Below are positions 16,389 to 23,679 of a stretch of 64,000 nt of DNA, in pieces (within the stretch, counting starts at the first letter, position 1; each line of letters starts with the position of its first letter). The notes under the pieces were generated by a model. The model saw only the letters and a program-made list of their open reading frames with translations. It was not told the DNA's origin and ran no database searches. The position numbers and the translations under genes were made by a program. Source of the DNA: Acidaminococcus fermentans_A (GTDB taxonomy: Bacteria > Bacillota > Negativicutes > Acidaminococcales > Acidaminococcaceae); contig NZ_JBQOUY010000010.1 of assembly GCF_052216985.1 (NCBI RefSeq), positions 16,721-80,720 on the forward strand, given 5' to 3'.

Positions 16389-17471
16389 ATGAATATACTA
16401 TGGAAAAAAGCAGCCGCAGCCTGCTTGGGGGCGGTGCTTCTCCTGGGGGCCGCCGCCTGTGGAAAGGCGCCTGCAGCAGACAACAAGGGAAAGGAAGCAG
16501 GCCCCTATGGGAACCTGCCCAAAGTGGTGCTGGTGGGGGGAGATTCCTCCGGCAAGGGATCTGTAGGCCAGCGGTTCGGGGAGCTGGTAACCCGGAAAGT
16601 CGAAGAAAAGACCGGAGGACGGTTCACCATCGATTACCATCCCAATGCGGAACTGGGCGGAGACGAAGACCTGCTCCGGCAGCTCCGGGCCAATGATATC
16701 CAGCTGGTGGTAGGGCAGATGGCACCGGTGACGGCCTTTGTGCCGGAAGGAGCGGTATTCGACCTGCCCATGGTCTTTGCTCCTTACGATGGAAAGACCA
16801 TCGACCGGGTGTTGAACGGACCGGGCCCCTTTCGGGAAAAATTGGCGGCAGCGTATGATAGGGCAGGGCTCCATTACCTGGGGACCCTCCAGAACGGGAC
16901 ATACCGTCTGATGACGTCCAACCGGCCTGTGAAGACGGTGGAGGACTTCAGGGGGCTGAAAATCCGCACCATGAGCAATCGGAACCATATGGCTTTCTGG
17001 TCAGCCTTAGGGGCTAATCCCACGCCGCTGGCCTGGCCGGAACTGTACTTCTCCCTCCAGAGCGGCATCGTGGATGCGGAAGAAAACGCAGCTGATACCA
17101 TTGTCTCCGCCAATTTCAACGAAGTCCAGAATTACGTGGCGGAAACCAATGTGATCCTCTATGCCAACGAAATGGTGCTGAACAAAAAAGCCTATGACAG
17201 CCTGCCAGATCCTTATCAGGAAGTGCTGCAAGAAGCTGTCCAGGAAGCCATGGGGGAACTGGCGCCCACCCTGGTCCAGGTGGACCGGGACTGCAAGGAG
17301 AAGCTCCAGAAAAAAGGCATGACCCTGGTGGCTTATCCCCCGGAGTTTTACGAAGAAGTGAAAGATCAGCCCAGCGTGAGAAACTTATACAAACAGATCG
17401 ATGCCCAGACGGGAGGCCTGGGGACCCTATTGGTAGAAGAGTTGGGGAAAGAGGCATCACAAGCTCAGTGA
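16389..17471 (+). CDS. TRAP transporter substrate-binding lipoprotein (DctP type), copy 1
   Basis: The 360-residue protein has a signal peptide ending LLLGAAAC, so it is probably a lipoprotein at Cys24. The mature part is a DctP domain: GQRFGELVTRKVEEKTGGRF, YHPNAELGGDEDLLRQLRAN, a FRGLKIRTMSN stretch that normally includes the carboxylate-binding Arg, and ALGANPTPLAWPELYFSLQS. The Arg in LKIRTMSN implies an acid substrate. It closes module 1 and is followed by the terminator at 17551. It is highly similar to the protein at 21580. Confidence 0.92.
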   Translation: MNILWKKAAAACLGAVLLLGAAACGKAPAADNKGKEAGPYGNLPKVVLVGGDSSGKGSVGQRFGELVTRKVEEKTGGRFTIDYHPNAELGGDEDLLRQLRANDIQLVVGQMAPVTAFVPEGAVFDLPMVFAPYDGKTIDRVLNGPGPFREKLAAAYDRAGLHYLGTLQNGTYRLMTSNRPVKTVEDFRGLKIRTMSNRNHMAFWSALGANPTPLAWPELYFSLQSGIVDAEENAADTIVSANFNEVQNYVAETNVILYANEMVLNKKAYDSLPDPYQEVLQEAVQEAMGELAPTLVQVDRDCKEKLQKKGMTLVAYPPEFYEEVKDQPSVRNLYKQIDAQTGGLGTLLVEELGKEASQAQ

Positions 17472-17550
17472 TCTGTAAAAAGTGAATTTCTTTCATGATT
17501 TGTCTGCTAAAACCCAGAACCAGCCAATCGTTTCGGGGCATCTACCCAAA

Positions 17551-17597
17551 AATCTCTTACAGGAAGAGGAACCTCTTTCTGTAAGAGATTTTTTTTG
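17551..17597 (+). terminator. Strong terminator of the first SDH-TRAP module
   Basis: Long stem AATCTCTTACAG...AGAGG/CCTCT...CTGTAAGAGATT followed by eight T residues. Confidence 0.9.
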
Positions 17598-17626
17598 CAT
17601 TGAAAGAAACTATTGAAAAACAGGGC

Positions 17627-17785
17627 ATAGAGAACAGGTTCCTTTCTAGTCGCATAGAGACTGGCTCTTTGGAATGGACGGAGAAATGGTGATAGAGACA
17701 GTCTATGATTAAAATAAGATATGAATTTTATTCATCGATAGATGCATAAGTCCCATTAGATTCATCCGACGGCTCAGGCTATAAT
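17627..17785 (+). promoter_or_regulatory. Regulatory region with LysR-type sites upstream of the TIM-barrel operon
   Basis: The 473-base gap 17472-17944 holds no gene. ATAGAGA occurs at 17627, 17654 and 17692; the last is within the near-palindrome ATAGAGACAGTCTAT (17692-17706), 14 of 15 bases identical to a site at 29446-29460. A second, perfect palindrome ATGAATTTTATTCAT (17721-17735) also fits T-N11-A. A TATAAT at 17780-17785 is the likely -10; its -35 is poor, as usual for an activator-dependent promoter. The second palindrome would be centred about 64 bases before the start. Confidence 0.55.
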
Positions 17786-17944
17786 GAAAATACGAAATGC
17801 ACTGAAGATATCGATTTCACTAATAATTCTGGCGGATTCTGCAGCAAGGCGGTAAGCAGGACTTAAAATCTTTTTAAGAAAAGACTGATAATTCCAAGTT
17901 GTATCTTTAGTCTTGCAATAGAAACTGCCAAAGGGGGAAAACCG

Positions 17945-18751
17945 ATGGCAAGAAAATTTTCGTTGGCGTATTTGACGGTCCCCGGCATCGAAGCCGTCGA
18001 TCAAATCCGGATGGCAGCAGAAGCCGGTTATGATACAGTCAGCCTGCGGACGATTCCCATGGGACAGCTGGGGGAACCTCAGAACGATTTGATCCGGGAA
18101 AAGGAACTGTTTGCGGAAATCCGCAGGACACTGCAAACAACCGGGATGAAAGTGCTGGATATCGAACTGGTCCGGGTCCGAGAAGATCTACCCTTGGATT
18201 ACCGGGCAGAATTTGAAAAAGGCGCAGAGCTGGGGGCAACAGAAGTCCTTTCCAGCTGCTGGACGGAAAACCAGGATTTTGCGGTGGAAGCTTTTGGTAG
18301 GATCTGTGAGCAGGCCCAGGAATTCGGGATGAATGTGAATTTGGAGTATCCGGCTTCCTCGGCCATCCATGATCTGGCAGGAGTTGCCCGGCTGCAGGAA
18401 AAAGTCAAAGCTCCGAATCTGAAACTGTTCCTGGATATGCTCTATGTGTTCTGGGCCCAGGATACTCCTGAAGCCATCCGGGCCATCGCACCGGAACGGT
18501 TTGGCCTGATCCACCTTTGTGATTGTCCAAAGGATTATTATCTGCGGGATCGGACGGAAATCATGCGGGCTCGAAGGGAGTACCCCGGACTGGGGGCCAT
18601 ACCGCTGGTGCCGATCCTCCAGGCTTTGCCTAAGAATCCTTGTTCTATCGAGCTTCCCAATGAGGAATATATCCATCAATATGGTGCCATGGGGCATATA
18701 GAACGGTGCCTGGCCCATGCGAAAGAAATAATCCAACTGGTTGACCAGTAA
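17945..18751 (+). CDS. Xylose-isomerase-like TIM-barrel protein (AP endonuclease family 2 fold)
   Basis: The 268-residue protein has the pattern of sugar-phosphate isomerase/epimerase-like barrels: an N-terminal FSLAYLTVPGIEAVDQIRMA segment, DIELVRV (about 60-66), NVNLEYPASSA (about 121-131), LKLFLDMLYVFWAQD (about 147-161), IHLCDCPKDYY (about 179-189) and a C-terminal CSIELPNEEY (about 220-229). The Glu, Asp, His/Asp and Glu in these strands are the usual metal ligands. The superfamily includes IolE (keto-inositol dehydratase) and some 3-dehydroshikimate dehydratases. From context I infer a dehydratase or isomerase for an oxidised hydroaromatic acid; the exact reaction is unknown. AAAGGGGG precedes the ATG. 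Confidence 0.75.
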   Translation: MARKFSLAYLTVPGIEAVDQIRMAAEAGYDTVSLRTIPMGQLGEPQNDLIREKELFAEIRRTLQTTGMKVLDIELVRVREDLPLDYRAEFEKGAELGATEVLSSCWTENQDFAVEAFGRICEQAQEFGMNVNLEYPASSAIHDLAGVARLQEKVKAPNLKLFLDMLYVFWAQDTPEAIRAIAPERFGLIHLCDCPKDYYLRDRTEIMRARREYPGLGAIPLVPILQALPKNPCSIELPNEEYIHQYGAMGHIERCLAHAKEIIQLVDQ

Positions 18752-18772
18752 TTGAATTCAGAAAGGAATGGA

Positions 18773-19645
18773 ATGCATATGATACCGGATATCGAAACTC
18801 GTATGATTACGCTGATCGGGGACCCTCTGGCACAGTCTTTTGCCGCTCGGATGCAAAACAAAGGGTATGAAGCAGCCGGACTCAATCTGATTTATTTCTA
18901 TACGGTCGCAGGGAATGAGCATTTGGGAGATATCGTCAACGGGCTGCGCTACATGCCTTTTGCCGGGTTTGCTGTGACCAAGCCCAACAAGGTGAAGGTC
19001 CTGGAGTATTTAGATGAGTTGGATCCCCTGTGTGCCAAGATGGGGTCCAGCAATACCGTTGTGAAACTGCCGGACGGACGGCTGAAAGGGTACAACACCG
19101 ATGGCGTCGGGTTCTATCAGGCCCTGGTAGAAGCCGGCATCAAAGTGGAAGAGAAAGTATTCTTCTGTTTCGGTGGGGGAGGAGCCGGACGGGCCATGTG
19201 TTCCATCCTGGCTTATCATGGAGCCCCGAAGATCTATATCACGGACCTCTTCGAAGAAAGTGCCAGGTCCCTGGTAGACGATATCAACAACAATTTCAGC
19301 CGCGTGGCGGAATTCGTACCTCATGGAGAGTATTCTAAGCTGGCCGCCTGCGACATCGTCCTCAATGCCAGCGGCGTAGGGATGGGCAAGAGTATCGGCA
19401 AGAGCCCCCTGCCCAAAGAATATATCAAGGAGGGGCAGTTCTTCTTCGATGCCTGCTACAATCCGGCCAAGACACAATTCCTGCTCGATGCGGAAGCAGC
19501 AGGCTGCAAGGTCCTGAACGGCCTGAGCATGAGCCTGTATCAGGGAACAGCCCAGATCGAGCTGTGGACTGGGAAGAAGGCGCCTGTTGAAGTGATGCGG
19601 CAGGAACTGCTGGATATCCTGGCAGAACGGAACGAACAGAAATAA
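18773..19645 (+). CDS. Shikimate/quinate dehydrogenase-like NAD enzyme, copy 2
   Basis: The 290-residue paralog of the protein at 13548 shares nearly all of its substrate domain, including TLIGDPLAQSFAARMQN, FAVTKPNKVKV, the segment ending AKMGSSNTVVKLPDGRLKG and YNTDGVGF. The nucleotide loop is FGGGGAGRAMCS and ITDLFEES again puts Asp at the end of strand 2 (NAD preference). The second AroE substrate serine is again Ala. I chose ATG 18773 because AAAGGA ends 5 bases before it; ATG 18779 is possible. It follows the TIM-barrel gene closely and is followed by a second TRAP set. It may prefer a different member of the same substrate class from copy 1. Confidence 0.82.
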   Translation: MHMIPDIETRMITLIGDPLAQSFAARMQNKGYEAAGLNLIYFYTVAGNEHLGDIVNGLRYMPFAGFAVTKPNKVKVLEYLDELDPLCAKMGSSNTVVKLPDGRLKGYNTDGVGFYQALVEAGIKVEEKVFFCFGGGGAGRAMCSILAYHGAPKIYITDLFEESARSLVDDINNNFSRVAEFVPHGEYSKLAACDIVLNASGVGMGKSIGKSPLPKEYIKEGQFFFDACYNPAKTQFLLDAEAAGCKVLNGLSMSLYQGTAQIELWTGKKAPVEVMRQELLDILAERNEQK

Positions 19646-19671
19646 ACCAGTACAAAGGAGGCAATAGGATC

Positions 19672-20226
19672 ATGAAAGTCATTCGTTGGCTGGATAAACA
19701 CCTGGAGGAGACCTTTCTGGTCGTCATGCTGGTGCTGATTGCCTGTGTCAGCATGCTGCAGGTTATTGTACGGAAGATCCCGGGGATGAGTTCCCTGACT
19801 TGGGCCGAAGAATTCTGCCGGTTCATGTGGATCTGGAGTGTGTTCATTTCTCTGCCTTATACCATCCGGATGGAAAACATGCTTCGGGTAGGAGTCCTGA
19901 AAGACCTCCTTCCGGATCTCCTGAAGAAAGTCATCAACTTGGCAGTGGATGTCATTACGGCGGCCAGTATGGCTTTCCTGGGATATTACTCCATCGATGT
20001 GTATAACAACATCGCCCGGAGCCGGGAAATTTCTCCGGCTATGCAGTGGTCCATGGCCTTTGTCTATGCCGTCATGGTCATCGGTTTTTTCCTGGGGGCC
20101 CTGCGGGGAATCCAAATGATCATCATCCATGTGCGGGATTTCCATAAGAAAGAGCTGAGCACCATCGAACAGACCATGCAGGATGCGGCCAAAGAAGCCA
20201 GCATGGCACAGGAAGGAGATGATTGA
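19672..20226 (+). CDS. TRAP transporter small membrane subunit (DctQ type), copy 2
   Basis: The 184-residue protein has four hydrophobic segments and matches copy 1 (14457) almost throughout, for example LQVIVRKIPGMSSLTWAEEF, RFMWIWSVFISLPYTIRMEN and REISPAMQWSMAFVYAV. It lacks the 15-residue N-terminal extension of copy 1. AAAGGAGG lies 11 bases upstream of the ATG. It ends 2 bases before the dctM start. Confidence 0.92.
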   Translation: MKVIRWLDKHLEETFLVVMLVLIACVSMLQVIVRKIPGMSSLTWAEEFCRFMWIWSVFISLPYTIRMENMLRVGVLKDLLPDLLKKVINLAVDVITAASMAFLGYYSIDVYNNIARSREISPAMQWSMAFVYAVMVIGFFLGALRGIQMIIIHVRDFHKKELSTIEQTMQDAAKEASMAQEGDD

Positions 20227-20228
20227 AC

Positions 20229-21539
20229 ATGGCAGCCGTAATGGTATTTGCAGTATTCTTGATTGCTATCGCCGTGTCCATTCCCATCAGTGTCAGCATG
20301 ATCCTGGGATCGGTGGCACCTATCGAGATCCTCCATAAAGGTGGTTCCATTGTACAGCTCCTGAACAATACATTTTCTGGAGCCAATTCCACGCCGATCC
20401 TGGCCGTCCCGCTGTTCATCTTGGGCGGTGTGATCATGGCCAAGGGAGGGATTTCTCGGAAGCTGTTCAACTTCTTTGCTTACTTTGCTGGTCATTTCAC
20501 CGGCGGACTGCCCTGTGCGGTGATCCTCACTTGTCTGTTCTACGGGGCTATTTCCGGATCCGGTCCGGCTACCACCGCTGCGGTAGGGGCTATGTGCGTC
20601 CCTTTCCTGACAGATCTAGGGTATGACAAGACCTGGAGTGCTGGGCTGATCGCTGTAGCCGGCGGTTTGGGAGTCATCATCCCTCCATCTATTCCCTTTG
20701 TCCTGTATTCCCTGGCTACTGGGGTCTCCACTGGGGACTTGTTCTTGGGCGGCGTACTTCCCGGTATCCTGATCGGGGTGGCTTTGATGGCCTATGCCGT
20801 GTACTACTGTGCTAAAAATGGCGAAGACAAAGAGAAAATCAAGGCTCGGATGGACGAACTGGCAGCGGAAGGCTTCATGAAACTCTTCAAAGACAGCTTT
20901 TGGGCGCTGCTCTGCCCGGTGATCGTACTGGGGGGGATCTATACGGGATTCACTACTCCTACAGAAGCAGCGACGGTTTCTGTATTCTACGCCCTGATTG
21001 TTTCCCTCTTTATCTACAAGACCATGAAGATCGATGAATTGGTCCCTATGCTCTGTGAATCCGTCAAGACCTATGGCGGTCTGGCCTTCGTCCTGGCTTT
21101 TGCTACCGCTTTCGGTCGGGTCCTGTCCCTGACCCGGGCGACCCGGACTGTAGAAACCTTTATCTTGGGGAACTTCCATTCCAGCTTTGCAGTCCTGTCC
21201 ATCCTTGTAGTCTTCTTCTTCCTGTTGGGCATGGTCATGGATACGGGTCCGGCCATCATCATCCTGGCACCGGTGTTGCTGCCAGCCTGTGTGAAACTGG
21301 GTGTAGATCCTGTCCATCTGGGCGTAGTGCTGGTCTGCTGCCTGTCCATCGGTCTGGCCACTCCGCCTTTCGGCTTGGATCTTTTCGTGGCCGGCAATAT
21401 TGCAGAGCGGCAGCCCATGGATGTGGCCCGGAAAGCAGTCCCCTTCATCCTGGCTTTCGTAGTGGCTCTGTTCATCATCACCTATGTACCCAGTATTTCG
21501 ACCTATCTGCCAGGGCTTTTGAAAGTGGCAGCCAAATAA
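20229..21539 (+). CDS. TRAP transporter large permease subunit (DctM type), copy 2
   Basis: The 436-residue protein has about 12 helices and the DctM signatures SGANSTPILAVPLFILGG, SGSGPATTAAVGAMCVPFL, GVIIPPSIPFVLYSLATGVS and GLATPPFGLDLFVAGNIA, all shared with copy 1. The start is ATG 20229 with AAGGAG upstream. The main differences from copy 1 are in the cytoplasmic loop around residue 205 (KNGEDKEKIKARMDELAAEG), so substrate range may differ little. Confidence 0.92.
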   Translation: MAAVMVFAVFLIAIAVSIPISVSMILGSVAPIEILHKGGSIVQLLNNTFSGANSTPILAVPLFILGGVIMAKGGISRKLFNFFAYFAGHFTGGLPCAVILTCLFYGAISGSGPATTAAVGAMCVPFLTDLGYDKTWSAGLIAVAGGLGVIIPPSIPFVLYSLATGVSTGDLFLGGVLPGILIGVALMAYAVYYCAKNGEDKEKIKARMDELAAEGFMKLFKDSFWALLCPVIVLGGIYTGFTTPTEAATVSVFYALIVSLFIYKTMKIDELVPMLCESVKTYGGLAFVLAFATAFGRVLSLTRATRTVETFILGNFHSSFAVLSILVVFFFLLGMVMDTGPAIIILAPVLLPACVKLGVDPVHLGVVLVCCLSIGLATPPFGLDLFVAGNIAERQPMDVARKAVPFILAFVVALFIITYVPSISTYLPGLLKVAAK

Positions 21540-21579
21540 ATCGGTACAGTACAGAATTTGTTCAAAGGGAGGCAGTATC

Positions 21580-22650
21580 ATGAAAAAATCTTGGAAAAAA
21601 GCGGCAGGCGTGTTGTTGGCAGGGCTGATGCTCATGGGTCTCACCGGCTGCGGCGGGGAAGACACCAAAAAAGAAGCCGCGGGGAGCGGGGAGTATGCCA
21701 AACTGAAAACGGTGGAACTGATCGGGGCGGACTCTGCTGGGAAAGATTCTGCCGGTCAGCGGTTCGGAGAACTGGTGGCCAAGAATGTGGATAAGATCAC
21801 CGGCGGGAAAATGAAGATCGATTACCATCCTAACTCAGAACTGGGCGGGGACGAAGATCTGCTCCGACAGCTGAAATCCAATGATATCCAGATCGTAGTC
21901 AGCCAGATGGCTCCGGTGACTGCCATCATTCCGGAAACCGCCGTATTCGATATGCCCATGTCGTTTGCCAAATACAACGGCAAGACCATCGATAAAGTCC
22001 TGAACGGGAACGGAGAATTCCATAAGAAACTTTCCGGCGCCTATGAAAAGGCGGGGCTCCATTATCTGGGAATCCTGCAGAATGCCACTTTCCGCCTGAC
22101 TACGGCCAATAAAGACTTGAAGACCCTGGATGATTTCAAAGGGCTGAAGATCCGGACCATGAGCAATAAGAACCACATGGCCTTCTGGTCCGCCCTGGGG
22201 GCCAATCCCACTCCGCTGGCTTGGCCGGAACTCTACTTCGCTCTCCAGAGCGGAACCGTGGATGCTGAAGAGAATGCGGCAGATACCATTGTTTCTGCTA
22301 ACTTCAATGAAGTCCAGAAGTATGTGGCGGATACCAACCATATCCTCTATGCCAACCAGATCTGCATCAATAAGAAAGCGTATGACAGCCTGGATCCGGC
22401 TTACCAGAAGGCCCTGAACCAGGCAGTGCAGGAAGCCTTGAAAGAACTGGCACCTACCCTGGCCAAAGTGGATAAGGACAATAAAGAAGCCTTGAAAAAG
22501 AAGGGAATGACCCTGGTGACCTATGATAAATCCTTCTATGACCAAGTATTGGCCATCCCTGCAGTACAGGAACTGAATAAGAAAATCAATGAGCAAGTGG
22601 GCGGTTTAGGCGAACTGCTGACCAAAGAATTGGATGCCGCCAGCAAATAA
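21580..22650 (+). CDS. TRAP transporter substrate-binding lipoprotein (DctP type), copy 2
   Basis: The 356-residue protein has a lipoprotein signal with the lipobox LTGC (Cys24). The mature DctP domain repeats the key segments of copy 1: YHPNSELGGDEDLLRQLKSN, FKGLKIRTMSNKNHMAFWSA, LGANPTPLAWPELYFALQSG and TVDAEENAADTIVSANFNEV. The binding-site Arg in KIRTMSN is kept. GGGAGG precedes the ATG. It closes module 2; no T-run terminator follows, but the long hairpin at 22661 does. Confidence 0.92.
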   Translation: MKKSWKKAAGVLLAGLMLMGLTGCGGEDTKKEAAGSGEYAKLKTVELIGADSAGKDSAGQRFGELVAKNVDKITGGKMKIDYHPNSELGGDEDLLRQLKSNDIQIVVSQMAPVTAIIPETAVFDMPMSFAKYNGKTIDKVLNGNGEFHKKLSGAYEKAGLHYLGILQNATFRLTTANKDLKTLDDFKGLKIRTMSNKNHMAFWSALGANPTPLAWPELYFALQSGTVDAEENAADTIVSANFNEVQKYVADTNHILYANQICINKKAYDSLDPAYQKALNQAVQEALKELAPTLAKVDKDNKEALKKKGMTLVTYDKSFYDQVLAIPAVQELNKKINEQVGGLGELLTKELDAASK

Positions 22651-22660
22651 AGCCTGGCTA

Positions 22661-22726
22661 CCCCTGAGAAAAGGCTGGATATGGTAAAATGGATATGTCA
22701 ATCTTGCCATATCCGGCCTTGAGGGG
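22661..22726 (+). promoter_or_regulatory. Long hairpin before the LysR gene
   Basis: The arms CCCCTGAG..AAGGCTGGATATGGTAA (22661-22687) and TTGCCATATCCGGCCTTGAGGGG (22704-22726) pair over about 22 positions with small internal loops. The 3' arm ends in the G run that would be the ribosome site of the LysR gene. There is no T tail, so it is not a standard terminator. It could mask the LysR ribosome site or mark an RNA processing point. Confidence 0.5.
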
Positions 22727-22737
22727 GAATCGACACT

Positions 22738-23664
22738 ATGCAATTACAATGGCTGTACTATTTCACGACAATCGCAGAACTGGAACATTATACGAAAGCT
22801 GCCTACCGCCTCCATGTGAGCCAGTCCAATCTGAGCCACGCCATGCGGGACATGGAAAATGAATTGGGGACCAAACTGTTCGAGCCCCACGGCCGGAACA
22901 TCCGACTGACCAAGGCGGGAGAACTGTTCCTTCCTTATGCCCTGCGGACACTGGATACCCTGGAATCAGGGATTAACACGCTGAGAGAATATACCAATCC
23001 CAATACAGGGAGCATCAACTGTGCGGGCTTTTATTCCATCGAAGCCTTTGCCACGGATCTCCTGATCCGGTACCGGAGTGAGACCAACCGGCTGGGAGTC
23101 CAATTCCAGTACGGTTCCCAGGGGTGGTATGACCTGCAGAAAAATCTGCTGGCAGGGAAAGTGGACCTGATCTTCTGCACCAAAATCGAGGCGCCTCATA
23201 TTGGAGCCTGTTACATCGGGAGCCATCCTTTGGTGGCCTTGGTGCCAGAACGCCATCCCCTGGCCCGGCGGAAAATCCTGAAGATGAAAGACTTCCAGGG
23301 CATGGATTTCGTTGCTTTCGATGTTTCCGGACAGATCCGGAAACAACTGGATCAGCTCTTCCTAGAACAGGACATCCAAGTCAATGTGGTCATGGAAAGC
23401 CCCAATGATGTGATCCTTTATGGAGTAGTAGCGGCAGGCCATGGAGTGGCCATCGTTCCCTATCCTCTGATGGGAGTCCCCTTTGGAACCAAGATCGTCC
23501 CTATCGAGGACGGTATCCGGGAACGGGGAATCTATCTGCAATGGAACAAGGAACGGTATGCGGCTCCGGCCGTGGAATATTTCAAGAATTACGTCATCCG
23601 CAGCGGAGACGTACTGAATCAGTATTTTCAACGGAAAGGGATTGCCCTTGCCAATACGGAATAA
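22738..23664 (+). CDS. LysR-family transcriptional regulator (between TRAP module 2 and the ThDP gene)
   Basis: The 308-residue protein has an N-terminal winged helix (LQWLYYFTTIAELEHYTKAA, then HVSQSNLSHAMRDMENELGT and LFEPHGRNIRLTKAG, residues 3-63) and a periplasmic-binding-protein-like effector domain (about 90-295). LysR proteins usually activate in response to a small acid. It is unusual in lying co-directionally inside the operon rather than divergent to its target, and is preceded by a stable hairpin. The target is likely the surrounding catabolic genes. Confidence 0.92.
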   Translation: MQLQWLYYFTTIAELEHYTKAAYRLHVSQSNLSHAMRDMENELGTKLFEPHGRNIRLTKAGELFLPYALRTLDTLESGINTLREYTNPNTGSINCAGFYSIEAFATDLLIRYRSETNRLGVQFQYGSQGWYDLQKNLLAGKVDLIFCTKIEAPHIGACYIGSHPLVALVPERHPLARRKILKMKDFQGMDFVAFDVSGQIRKQLDQLFLEQDIQVNVVMESPNDVILYGVVAAGHGVAIVPYPLMGVPFGTKIVPIEDGIRERGIYLQWNKERYAAPAVEYFKNYVIRSGDVLNQYFQRKGIALANTE

Positions 23665-23679
23665 ACAGGAGGGAATGAG

